Below are positions 1 through 6,979 of a DNA stretch of 12,501 nucleotides, one piece after another. The notes under the pieces were generated by a model. That model was not told the DNA's origin. It worked only from the letters and a program-made list of their open reading frames with translations, and made no database searches. The position numbers and the translations under genes are program-made. Every line of letters begins with the position of its first letter. The stretch's first letter is position 1. Origin of the DNA: Desulfobacterales bacterium (GTDB lineage: Bacteria > Desulfobacterota > Desulfobacteria > Desulfobacterales > Desulfobacteraceae); contig JAKSBM010000145.1 of assembly GCA_022361135.1 (NCBI GenBank), forward strand, positions 1-12,501, read 5' to 3'.

Positions 1-1363
1 CCGAAGGGTTCAACCGGCCTTTGGACATCTGCATGGCAATGAAAAAGGAAGCGGAGTCCGAGGTCGTCACCCCAAAGCAGACGATGCTGAAGAAAACCAC
101 CACACAAAGCACTTTACCCATGGGGAAATAGGAAAGCAGGGTGTAAATGGTTGATCCAAAATCATTCTGAACTGCGTCCCAAAGGGGAACGGCGCCGGTG
201 ACTTCCAAGTATGCGGAATTTCCACCCCAGATGGCGAACAGAACAAAGGTCATGATGGTGGGGATGACGATGACACCCACAACAAATTCCCGCACGGTTC
301 TGCCCTTGGAAATCCGGGCAATGAAACCGGAGCAGAAGGGAACATAACTGGCATACCAGAGCCAATAAAAAATCACCCACCAGTTCAACCAGGGCCGTTG
401 TTTCCATTCCGTGCCCTCAAAATTCCCGGCATCGGTCCAGAAACTCAGGGTGATGACCTGGCTGAGATAATCGCCAAAGGTCTGGGTGGCCAGGGCAAGC
501 AGGTAGTTGGTGGGACCGGCAATGAGCAGGTATATCAAAACGGCGATACTGATATAAATATTGGTCAGGCTGAGGTATTTAATCCCCCGTTCCACCCCGG
601 AAACGGCGGAAAAAATAAAGGCAGCCACAATCATGGCCATGGCCACCAATGTGCCCGCCGATCCCAGCTCGATTCCGGTGATGTATTTAATGCCGTAGGA
701 GATGGAAAGCACCCCGAATCCCAGGGAGGCGGCATTCCCGCCCAGGGTGGCAATGATCCCCAGGACATCGGCCAATTTACCCCAAAATCCGGTAAATGCC
801 TTTTCCCTCAACAGACCGAAAAGCCCAATGCCCAGGGTCATGGGCTTGCCCATGCGATAGGCGGGGAATGCAATGGCCAAGCCACCGACGGCAAACAGGG
901 TCCAGGCATGGATCCCCCAGTCAAACCAGGACAAAAGCATGGCCCGGGGGACGCCGGCCGGAGAGCCCACGGTCCCGGCATCGATATTCCAGGAGGATTG
1001 ATAAAGGTGATAGAGGGGCTCGGCGGCACACCAGAGCAATGTGGAGAGGCCGAATCCGGCGGAAAACATCATGGAAATCCAGGCAATGGTGCTGAATTCG
1101 GGCTCGTCCGTATCCTTACCCAGTTTCATTTTTCCATATTTGCTAAACCCCAGCCACAGGCAGAAAAACATGGTTGAACTGACACCGATGAGAAATCCCC
1201 AATTGAAATTGAACAGCAACCATTTATTAATATTTTCAAAAAGCAGTTGAAAGCCATCGGCATCAATAAGAATGGCGCCGATACCCAAAAAAAGCAGGAC
1301 CAGTACAGGATAAAGCAATCGTTCGTCATAATCTCCAAAAATCGGTTCAATTATCTTTCGCAT
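1..1363 (-). CDS. BCCT-family betaine/carnitine/choline-type transporter, C-terminus beyond the window
   Basis: The visible N-terminal 454 residues form a very hydrophobic membrane protein of the BCCT family, secondary carriers for glycine betaine, carnitine, choline and related quaternary amines. The gene runs off the left edge; family members are usually 500 residues or more. Family hallmarks seen: WGIHAW near residue 149; VSGVERGIKYLS at 254-265; the TM8 segment FYWLWYASYVPF at 332-343, followed by ARISKGRTVREF at 349-360; and TTSDSASF at 433-440. The aromatic box in TM4 reads LLWCAAEPLYH at 109-119. The start ATG at 1363 follows a good ribosome site, GGGAG six bases upstream. Substrate is not proved: as far as I remember BetP, two of the tryptophans in its TM8 WW-x-x-W motif are tyrosines here, so the cargo may not be glycine betaine. 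Placed after the methyltransferase operon, it plausibly imports the methylated amine that feeds it. Confidence 0.9.
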   Translation of the reverse strand, partial: MRKIIEPIFGDYDERLLYPVLVLLFLGIGAILIDADGFQLLFENINKWLLFNFNWGFLIGVSSTMFFCLWLGFSKYGKMKLGKDTDEPEFSTIAWISMMFSAGFGLSTLLWCAAEPLYHLYQSSWNIDAGTVGSPAGVPRAMLLSWFDWGIHAWTLFAVGGLAIAFPAYRMGKPMTLGIGLFGLLREKAFTGFWGKLADVLGIIATLGGNAASLGFGVLSISYGIKYITGIELGSAGTLVAMAMIVAAFIFSAVSGVERGIKYLSLTNIYISIAVLIYLLIAGPTNYLLALATQTFGDYLSQVITLSFWTDAGNFEGTEWKQRPWLNWWVIFYWLWYASYVPFCSGFIARISKGRTVREFVVGVIVIPTIMTFVLFAIWGGNSAYLEVTGAVPLWDAVQNDFGSTIYTLLSYFPMGKVLCVVVFFSIVCFGVTTSDSASFFIAMQMSKGRLNPS

Positions 1364-1394
1364 GTTTTCTCCCAGATGTAATAGAATTTCCTTG

Positions 1395-1458
1395 GGCAGC
1401 CTCTAGGACCACGTTGAAGATGGATGGGACCAATCAATCAACGTAGCACAAGGCTGCC
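1395..1458 (-). repeat. nested inverted repeats in the transporter leader
   Basis: Two nested perfect inverted repeats lie just upstream of the transporter start. The outer arms are 8 bp, GGCAGCCT at 1395-1402 and AGGCTGCC at 1451-1458. The inner arms are 7 bp, ACGTTGA at 1411-1417 and TCAACGT at 1438-1444, with a 20-base loop. In the transporter mRNA they would stack into one imperfect hairpin ending about 30 nt before the start codon. It could be an attenuator, an RNA-binding site or a protein operator. I do not recognise a known riboswitch class. Confidence 0.4.
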
Positions 1459-1479
1459 GACTTCGCTCTGCCGACATCA

Positions 1480-1525
1480 GGATTCCACCATTGAATCCAA
1501 TTCCCATGAATCCATGGTGGAATCC
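1480..1525 (-). repeat. 12-bp perfect inverted repeat in the aor-transporter spacer
   Basis: GGATTCCACCAT at 1480-1491 pairs perfectly with ATGGTGGAATCC at 1514-1525 across a 22-base loop. On the minus (transcribed) strand the loop begins GGATTCAT and contains a second GGATTC. It lies in the 273-base spacer between the aldehyde oxidoreductase stop and the transporter start. There is no U-run after the stem, so it is not a standard intrinsic terminator. It may act as an mRNA 3'-end protector, an attenuator or a mobile palindromic element. Compare the hairpin at 4257-4289, which also has 12-bp arms and a loop starting GGATTCAT. Confidence 0.6.
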
Positions 1526-1636
1526 ATTACTGCATCCTTCTTGCTTTTCTCCTTTCCATATTTTTAAACGACCTTTGTCCGGGTCCATTGGCTGCCCGAC
1601 AAGGCAGGAACAATTTCACCCCAGATCGTTATTATT

Positions 1637-3415
1637 CTAAGCCGGGCATACCTCCCGTTGGGGATTCCCGTTTTCATCCCAGCCCCGCAACCGGTAATAA
1701 TCCTTCACCATGAACGCCAGTTCCTGGGCTGTCAGGGTCTCTCCGGTCTGGGCCAGGGGTTTTTGCAGCCCCTTGGAAAGCGTTTCGTCATCCGGGGTCA
1801 TGCCCTCCCGCAAGTTAAAACATCGAACCAGGTCGGATACGTTGCGGGCAATCCCCTGGATGGTTTCCCTGGAGCCGGAAATGCCGGTGAGGGCATGGAT
1901 CATTTCACCCAGTTCATCCCAGAGATAAAAATCCCGGTAGAACCGACACAAAATCAAGGTATCAAAGAGGGTGAGCCGATCTTCAAAATCCATGAAAAGT
2001 ACCGCTTTATCCTGGATTTGATCCGGATCAATGACACCGGACAACTCCGGTTTATAGAAGGTGGACCTCAGATGGCAGGCCCCCCGGTCCGAGGTGGCAT
2101 AGGCCAGGCCCATGCCCTTGAGGACCCGGGGATCATATCCCGCAGGCTCCATTCCCTTGGCGTGGACGGCAGTGTCTTCCAAATCCCAAACCCTGGCAGC
2201 ATGGCGGATACCCTGGGCCAGAACGTCACCGATGCCTTCCCTTGATGCGATCTGCTTCAGCAGGTTTTCCACCCCCCGGGCATCGCCCCAGGAGAGGGGA
2301 TAATCCAAACGCCCCTGCTCCACCGCCTCCATGACAAAGGCGCAAAGGTTACCCGCCGTAATGGTATCCATCCCCAGCCGGTCGCAGAGGTCGTTTAAAA
2401 AACAGATTTCTTCGATGGAATCGATCATGCACAGACCGCCGAACACATAAATGGTCTCGTATTCCGGCCCCTCCACCTTCAATCCCTTGTGGCGTCCTTT
2501 CTGTACCGTTGTCAGACGGCCGCAGGCCATGAGGCATTTGGCGCAACTGCTGGGCTGGACCTTGCATTGGTCATGGAGGGCATCGGCATTGATTTTCTCC
2601 CGGTGTTCGCAAACCCCGGAACGCCAATACTTGGTGGGAAAAGCACCTGCGTTGTTCAACATGTCCACCATCATGGTGGTGCCCTTGGCCCGATACGCTT
2701 TGACCACAGGGTTTGTCTTGCTTTCACGGGACAATTCCCGGGTGATTTTTTTCACGGTTTCCCGGGAAAAAACCTCCCGCTTGCAATCTCCGTAGAATGC
2801 AATACCCTTGAGTTTTTTGGTCCCCATGACCGTACCGGTTCCGGTGCGGCCGGCCGAGCGCCAATAATCGTTTTCAATGACACCGAAAACCACCTGGTTT
2901 TCCGCGGCCGGCCCAATGACCACCGCCCCCTTTTTCCTGTAACCGGACGGCTTGGCCAGTGCAGCGATGACGGCATCCTCGGCTGCATATGTTTCCATCC
3001 CCCAGATGTCGTCGGCATCTCTGAAAACCACACCATCCGGGCCGATGCCCAAAATGGTGGGACGCTCACACGCCCCCTGGATAACCACGGCATCATATCC
3101 GGCCGCATCCAGAGCCTCGGGGGTCTTCCCGCCCGAATAGGATTCCGAATACAGGCCGGTCTGGGGAGATTTGGTATAAACCCCGTACCGGCTGGATCCC
3201 CAGATACTGCTTCCTGCCACGGGCCCTGAAGCAAAAATAATGGGATTTTCCGGCGCCATGGGATCAACGCCCTGGGGCGCGGTTTGATAGAGTAGCCAGG
3301 AGGCCAACCCTTTGCCCCCCAGATAGGTACGATAAATTTTATCATCCAGGCTGCGGATGTCGTAGCTGCTTCGATTCAGATCAATGTATAGAATCCTGCC
3401 GTAAAAACCCTTCAT
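1637..3415 (-). CDS. aor: tungsten-dependent aldehyde:ferredoxin oxidoreductase (AOR family)
   Basis: This 592-residue protein is of normal length for the AOR family, cytoplasmic tungstopterin/[4Fe-4S] enzymes that oxidise aldehydes to acids with ferredoxin, or reverse the reaction. The N-terminal cofactor-binding domain opens MKGFYGRILYIDL and shows LGGKGLASWLL at 32-42, SGGKTPEALDAAGYDAVVIQG at about 94-114 (in part), and GRTGTGTVMGTKKLKG at 189-204. The cluster cysteines are C291-x2-C294-x3-C298, with the distal fourth cysteine at C490, closely matching the Pyrococcus AOR arrangement as I remember it. The start is ATG at 3415, preceded by GGGAGG seven bases upstream; the frame stays open 16 codons further upstream but without homology. 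The stop is TAG, backed by TGA six codons later. A strong terminator lies 46 bases upstream, so transcription may depend on readthrough or an unseen promoter. The substrate aldehyde is unknown; the nearby aminotransferase is a possible source. Confidence 0.95.
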   Translation of the reverse strand: MKGFYGRILYIDLNRSSYDIRSLDDKIYRTYLGGKGLASWLLYQTAPQGVDPMAPENPIIFASGPVAGSSIWGSSRYGVYTKSPQTGLYSESYSGGKTPEALDAAGYDAVVIQGACERPTILGIGPDGVVFRDADDIWGMETYAAEDAVIAALAKPSGYRKKGAVVIGPAAENQVVFGVIENDYWRSAGRTGTGTVMGTKKLKGIAFYGDCKREVFSRETVKKITRELSRESKTNPVVKAYRAKGTTMMVDMLNNAGAFPTKYWRSGVCEHREKINADALHDQCKVQPSSCAKCLMACGRLTTVQKGRHKGLKVEGPEYETIYVFGGLCMIDSIEEICFLNDLCDRLGMDTITAGNLCAFVMEAVEQGRLDYPLSWGDARGVENLLKQIASREGIGDVLAQGIRHAARVWDLEDTAVHAKGMEPAGYDPRVLKGMGLAYATSDRGACHLRSTFYKPELSGVIDPDQIQDKAVLFMDFEDRLTLFDTLILCRFYRDFYLWDELGEMIHALTGISGSRETIQGIARNVSDLVRCFNLREGMTPDDETLSKGLQKPLAQTGETLTAQELAFMVKDYYRLRGWDENGNPQREVCPA

Positions 3416-3461
3416 GGGGCCCTCCCTTTCTATCCTCCTATTTAAGCAATCCCCGGCAACC

Positions 3462-3501
3462 AAAAAAACGACCCGGCAAGGTGAATTTCCTTACCGGGTC
3501 G
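3462..3501 (-). terminator. intrinsic terminator after mtbC
   Basis: On the minus strand a stem CGACCCGG-x-AAGG / CCTT-x-CCGGGTCG, with one mismatch and a 7-base loop, is followed immediately by seven T residues (plus-strand A run 3462-3468). It starts 6 bases after the corrinoid protein stop codon. This is a classical rho-independent terminator and probably ends the mtgA-gabT-mtbB-mtbC transcript. Confidence 0.92.
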
Positions 3502-3507
3502 TCGGGA

Positions 3508-4167
3508 TTACTTTTTCTGGGCCATGATATCCTTGATCTTGACCACACCGTCCTGGGCATCTTCCGCATAGGCGTCTGCTCCAATGCGGGCGGCCCAGCG
3601 CGGAGTACATGGGGCCCCGCCCACCATGGTGGCGAACTTATCCCTCAGGCCGGCACTTTTCAAGGCCTCTTCCAAGGTTTTCTGCTGATTCATGGTGGTG
3701 GTCAAAAGGGCGGAGGTGCCGATGACATCCACATCCAACTCCACCGCCTTTTCAATGATGGTGTCCGTATCCACGTCACGGCCCAGGTCGTGAACGACGA
3801 ATCCGTTGGCTTTCATTAGGGAGACCACGATGCATTTTCCAATGTCGTGGACATCGCCCTTGACCGTGGCAATGAGAACACTGGCTCCCTCATCCGAGGC
3901 ACTGGCGTCCTTTTCCGCCAAGGCATCGTTGACAATGTCGGTGGCTCCCTTCATGGCATCGGCGGCCTGCATGAGTTCAGGTAAAAACATCAATCCCCGG
4001 CCAAACTGGTCTCCGACATCGTTAATGCCCGGGATAAAAGCCTTGTTCATGAGTTCCAGAGGATCATTACCATCGGCAATGACCTGCCGGGCAATGGCTG
4101 CCACCTCGTCTTTTTTCTGCTCAACCAGGAGCTGCCTGGCCTGTTGGATGATTTGGGCGTCGATCAT
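3508..4167 (-). CDS. mtbC: methyltransferase corrinoid protein (MtbC/MtgC/MttC family)
   Basis: This 219-residue cobalamin carrier accepts the methyl group from the substrate methyltransferase and hands it to the tetrahydrofolate methyltransferase. It has the two-part structure of the family: a helical cap domain at about 1-88 (with GINDVGDQFGRGLMFLPEL at 47-65), then a Rossmann-type B12 domain. The latter carries GDVHDIGK at 104-111, with His107 as the lower axial cobalt ligand, GTSALLTTTM at 150-159, and GGAPCT at 183-188. Full length is normal for the family. The start at 4167 is chosen because AAGGAG lies a few bases upstream and homology begins at this methionine. It is the last gene before the terminator and follows mtbB by 146 bases with a 12-bp hairpin between them. 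The symbol rests on adjacency to mtbB; sequence alone does not tell MtbC from MtgC or MttC. Confidence 0.93.
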   Translation of the reverse strand: MIDAQIIQQARQLLVEQKKDEVAAIARQVIADGNDPLELMNKAFIPGINDVGDQFGRGLMFLPELMQAADAMKGATDIVNDALAEKDASASDEGASVLIATVKGDVHDIGKCIVVSLMKANGFVVHDLGRDVDTDTIIEKAVELDVDVIGTSALLTTTMNQQKTLEEALKSAGLRDKFATMVGGAPCTPRWAARIGADAYAEDAQDGVVKIKDIMAQKK

Positions 4168-4256
4168 GGATAGATTCTCCTTTATGATAGGGCAATGGTC
4201 GCCTTTTCCAGGCACTAACCCTATGTTGCTTGATATATGGGTCTGTCTTGGGTGGT

Positions 4257-4289
4257 CCGGAACACCGGAATGAATCCCCGGTGTTCCGG
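4257..4289 (-). repeat. 12-bp perfect hairpin between mtbB and mtbC
   Basis: CCGGAACACCGG at 4257-4268 pairs perfectly with CCGGTGTTCCGG at 4278-4289 over a 9-base loop. On the transcribed minus strand it forms about 25 bases after the mtbB stop and about 90 bases before the mtbC start. No U-run follows, so full termination is unlikely. It may stabilise the upstream mRNA end after processing, or set the ratio of methyltransferase to corrinoid protein. The loop on the minus strand reads GGATTCATT. Confidence 0.7.
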
Positions 4290-4313
4290 TATGTTCAGGT
4301 TCAAACCAGGGGA

Positions 4314-5699
4314 TTATGAATCGATTCGGCTCTGGAAACGCTTAACGCAATTGATGTTCAAGTCCAGTTCCCTTGCGATGTTGAATTTGGCTTCAATTCC
4401 CTTGGCACATCCGGGTAAGGGGGTCATCTGGCCCAGTTTCAGGTCCTCCCTGATCTCGGTCATGATGACGGGGTCGGTCAACTCGGATGTTGATATTTTA
4501 AGTTTTTCAGCCACATATTCTTTGGCTTCCCAGGTTCGCATGCCCTTGGACATTTGGGCACGGGCCACCAGATCTCCGGCGCCCCGCATTCCGCCCATTC
4601 CTGAAGCATGCGCGTGGGTGATGGCCATGGCGACCGGATCACCCACGCCAACCTACAGTCCATCCAGTTTGCACAGGGTGGTCATGGCCGCAGAAGCTCT
4701 TGAGACCATGTCGATGGGCGGATGGTCGTTGACCGGTACCGCGCCCACGCCCATGCCCATGTTGGGATGGATGGGAATATTGGCCACTTCGCCGCAGGCC
4801 TTCATAAAGGTGATGGCGCGGGCCAGATTCCAGGCGGTTGATTCAGTGGTGTTGGTGTTGACCACGGGACCGAAGATGGTGGCCCCGGCCTTTTCGGCCA
4901 ATGCCACCTGGTCCTGGGGATAGAGTCCGGCCAAGCGAACCCCCTCATATTCGAGCCCGCCGTGCATACCCAGGATGAATTCCCCGGCCATGCCGATCTG
5001 AATACAGATGTCCGGGTATTTATCCTTGAGGATGCGGGTGGCCTTGAGGGATGCCAGGAAATCGGCATCCCCGGCAGCACCCACGCTGTCCAGGTTAATG
5101 CCGTCGGCACCGGACTCGTACATGGCCGAACCGGCAAATACAATGTCACCTACGGCTTCATCCACGGTCTCTTCCAGGGACTTCTGGGCTTCCTGGATTT
5201 TTCCCTGGGGTAAAAGTTCCGCCGGATTGGGAAATGGACCATCGGGCTGGCTGTACAACCCCAGGTTGGGCATGGCACCGTAAAACAAAGGAATGTGGGT
5301 GCTCAGCAACGCCTGTTCCATAATGGGCTGTTCCATGGTGATGATGGGCTTGATGGGCTTGTAGGAATAATCCACATGGCAGAGTTCCATGGTATCCGCC
5401 CCCATGAGCTTTTCATAGATCTGAAGGGCTTGAATGCGATCGACATTGACCCCCACCCGCCTGATTTTCAAGGTGCCTGCATCGTAGGTCAGAAGAACTT
5501 CCTTGCCCCGCTCCACACTGACGAAGTTGTGGGGTGAGGCCATGAGCTGGAAGATGAAATCCAATTCTTCATCGTTCAGACCCGGGACCTTGGCCCGTTC
5601 GGCCGCATCCTGGCTTCCGGCGGCCAGATCCTCTCGGATCTCGGCCTCCGTGAACCAATCCGGGGTACCGTCACCGTATCGGCTGAATATTTTTGTCAT
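4314..5699 (-). CDS. mtbB: dimethylamine:corrinoid methyltransferase MtbB with in-frame UAG (pyrrolysine)
   Basis: Read through one in-frame TAG, this gene encodes 461 residues with pyrrolysine at position 349, close to the roughly 467 residues of archaeal MtbB. The enzyme takes a methyl group from dimethylamine and transfers it to the cobalt of its corrinoid protein; the pyrrolysine ring is thought to hold and activate the amine. The protein resembles MtbB throughout, for example GADTMELCHVDYS and GAMPNLGLYSQPDGPFPNP, AGEFILGMHGGLEYEGVRLAG in part, and VNTNTTESTAWNLARA. The TAG sits in DGL-O-VGVGDP, the MtbB pyrrolysine site. After it come ITHAHASGMGGMRGAGDLVAR and a normal C-terminus, so this is not decay. 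The start is ATG at 5699 with AAGGAAAAG just upstream; an in-frame TTG six codons earlier lies in the ribosome site and is unlikely. It lies 28 bases after gabT and is probably in the mtgA operon. MttB and MtmB were considered, but the sequence is MtbB-like. Confidence 0.92.
4612..4648 (-). promoter_or_regulatory. PYLIS-like stem-loop just downstream of the mtbB UAG
   Basis: On the mRNA strand, four nucleotides (GTTG) after the TAG begins GCGTGGGTGAT (4648-4638), which pairs perfectly over 11 bp with ATCACCCACGC (4622-4612). The loop can fold again: GGTC at 4635-4632 pairs with GGCC at 4626-4623 (one G-U), leaving a 5-base tip. The position matches the pyrrolysine insertion (PYLIS) stem proposed for mtmB mRNAs. 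The stem lies wholly within codons for GVGD and ITHA, so coding constraint could explain part of it. Confidence 0.55.
4653..4655 (-). other. in-frame UAG codon, probable pyrrolysine (codon 349 of mtbB)
   Basis: The plus strand reads cta, a TAG on the mtbB strand. It is preceded by codons for KLDGL and followed by codons for VGVGDP without a frame change, and 112 further sense codons run to a TAA. The surrounding residues match the pyrrolysine site of dimethylamine methyltransferases as I remember them. The pyrrolysine genes (pylT, pylS, pylBCD) are not in this window. Confidence 0.9.
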
Positions 5700-5727
5700 A
5701 ACTTTTCCTTTTTCCAAGAATGGTTAT

Positions 5728-6969
5728 TTATGCGATGGCGGCCAGACCCTGCTCCAGAATGGCCAGCCCCTTTTCCAATACATCTTCTTCAATGGTGACG
5801 GGCATCAGGGCCCGAATCACATTGCCCTTGATGCCGCAGACCAGGATGACCAATCCCTTGTCCAGGCAGAAGGCGGCCAATTCCTTGGCCTTTTCCGGGG
5901 CCGGGGTATTGTCTGAATCCACAATGGTGAATCCGGCCATGGCACCGATGCCCCGGGTTTCGCCCACACAGTCGAATTTCTGAACCCAGGCGCCGAAACG
6001 TTCCATGAGGGTATTGCCCAGGTTCCGGGCCTTTCCAAGGACATCTTCGGTTTCAAAAATATCCATGACGGCCAGGCCTGCGGCACACGCCACCGGGTTG
6101 GCGCCATAGGTACCACCCAGACCGCCGGGGTGAACACTATCCATGATTTCACATCTGCCCACCACGGCACTCAGGGGCATGCCGGCGGCAATACTTTTGG
6201 CCACGGTCATGATGTCCGGCACCACGTCCCAATGTTCGATGGCGAACATTTTACCGGTCCGGCCCATGCCGCTCTGGATTTCATCGGCCACAAAGAGAAT
6301 GCCGTGCTCCTTGCAAAGGGCGGCCACTTCCTTGAAGTATCCCTTGGGCGGGGCAATGAAGCCCCCTTCACCCTGAACCGGTTCTGCAACGATGGCGGCC
6401 ACACTTTCCGGATCAATACCCGTGAGGAAGAACTCCCTGAGTGCATCGATATCCCCAAAGGGTGCCCGGTAGATTTCCGGGGCATAGGGCCCGAATTTCC
6501 ACTTATAAGGTTTCACCTTGGCGGTCATGGCCATGGTAAGGTTGGTGCGGCCATGGTAGGCCTTGTCAAAAACCACAATGGCCGGGCGCCCCGTGGAATA
6601 ACGGGCGATTTTCACGGCGTTTTCAACGGCTTCGGAACCGCTGTTCACAAAAAGAGCCCGTTTTTCATGGTCGCCGGGGGTGATGTCGCAAAGCTTTTGG
6701 GCCAGTTTGACTGCATTCCCATAGGGGTTGACCATAAAACAGGTGTGGGTGAATTTTTCGGCCTGGGCCTTGATGGCATTGACCACCTTGGGGTGGCTGT
6801 GGCCCACGTTCATCACGGCGATGCCGCCGGCAAAATCAATGTACTCCCTGCCTTCCACATCGGTGAGGATGGACCCCTTGGCGGATTCGATGTAGCAGGC
6901 CGTTCCGCTGGCATGGCCCGGGGGGATAACGCTTTGTCTGAGATCTTGAATGTCCTTGTTACTTGCCAT
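5728..6969 (-). CDS. gabT: class III PLP aminotransferase, 4-aminobutyrate aminotransferase type
   Basis: This 413-residue fold-type I PLP enzyme moves an omega-amino group, usually from 4-aminobutyrate, to an oxo acid to give a semialdehyde. Visible motifs: NSGSEAVENAVKIAR at 109-123 (phosphate binding); AYHGRTNLTMAMTAKV at 137-152; EPVQGEGGF at 196-204; VADEIQSGMGRTGK at 227-240, with Asp229 binding the pyridine nitrogen; TVAKSIAAGMPLSAVVG at 255-271, with Lys258 forming the Schiff base; and GGTYGANPVACAAGLAV at 285-301. Length and motif spacing are typical of GabT. The start ATG at 6969 follows AGGAG, and this ribosome site overlaps the TAG stop of mtgA, so translation may be coupled. It lies between the two methyl-transfer genes, suggesting it handles a product of demethylation. 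5-aminovalerate or another omega-amino acid is also possible; specificity cannot be read from the sequence. Confidence 0.93.
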   Translation of the reverse strand: MASNKDIQDLRQSVIPPGHASGTACYIESAKGSILTDVEGREYIDFAGGIAVMNVGHSHPKVVNAIKAQAEKFTHTCFMVNPYGNAVKLAQKLCDITPGDHEKRALFVNSGSEAVENAVKIARYSTGRPAIVVFDKAYHGRTNLTMAMTAKVKPYKWKFGPYAPEIYRAPFGDIDALREFFLTGIDPESVAAIVAEPVQGEGGFIAPPKGYFKEVAALCKEHGILFVADEIQSGMGRTGKMFAIEHWDVVPDIMTVAKSIAAGMPLSAVVGRCEIMDSVHPGGLGGTYGANPVACAAGLAVMDIFETEDVLGKARNLGNTLMERFGAWVQKFDCVGETRGIGAMAGFTIVDSDNTPAPEKAKELAAFCLDKGLVILVCGIKGNVIRALMPVTIEEDVLEKGLAILEQGLAAIA

Positions 6970-6979
6970 GGTTTGACTC

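Noticed and set aside
398..1177. Long plus-strand reading frame rich in Gly, Gln and His
   Set aside because: It lies antisense to the transporter gene, whose hydrophobic protein carries clear BCCT motifs. The plus-strand translation has no recognisable domain.
1403..1588. 61-codon minus-strand frame in the transporter leader
   Set aside because: No ribosome site, no recognisable protein, and its composition comes from the inverted repeats it spans.
2489..3229. Plus-strand frame of 246 codons opposite the aldehyde oxidoreductase
   Set aside because: It is a shadow of a gene with full AOR motifs; the translation is low-complexity and resembles no family I know.
4314..5699. mtbB as a pseudogene or as two separate genes
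   Set aside because: The two parts share one frame, the TAG is at the conserved pyrrolysine site, the downstream part shows no decay, and the apparent downstream start would be a GTG with no ribosome site of its own.
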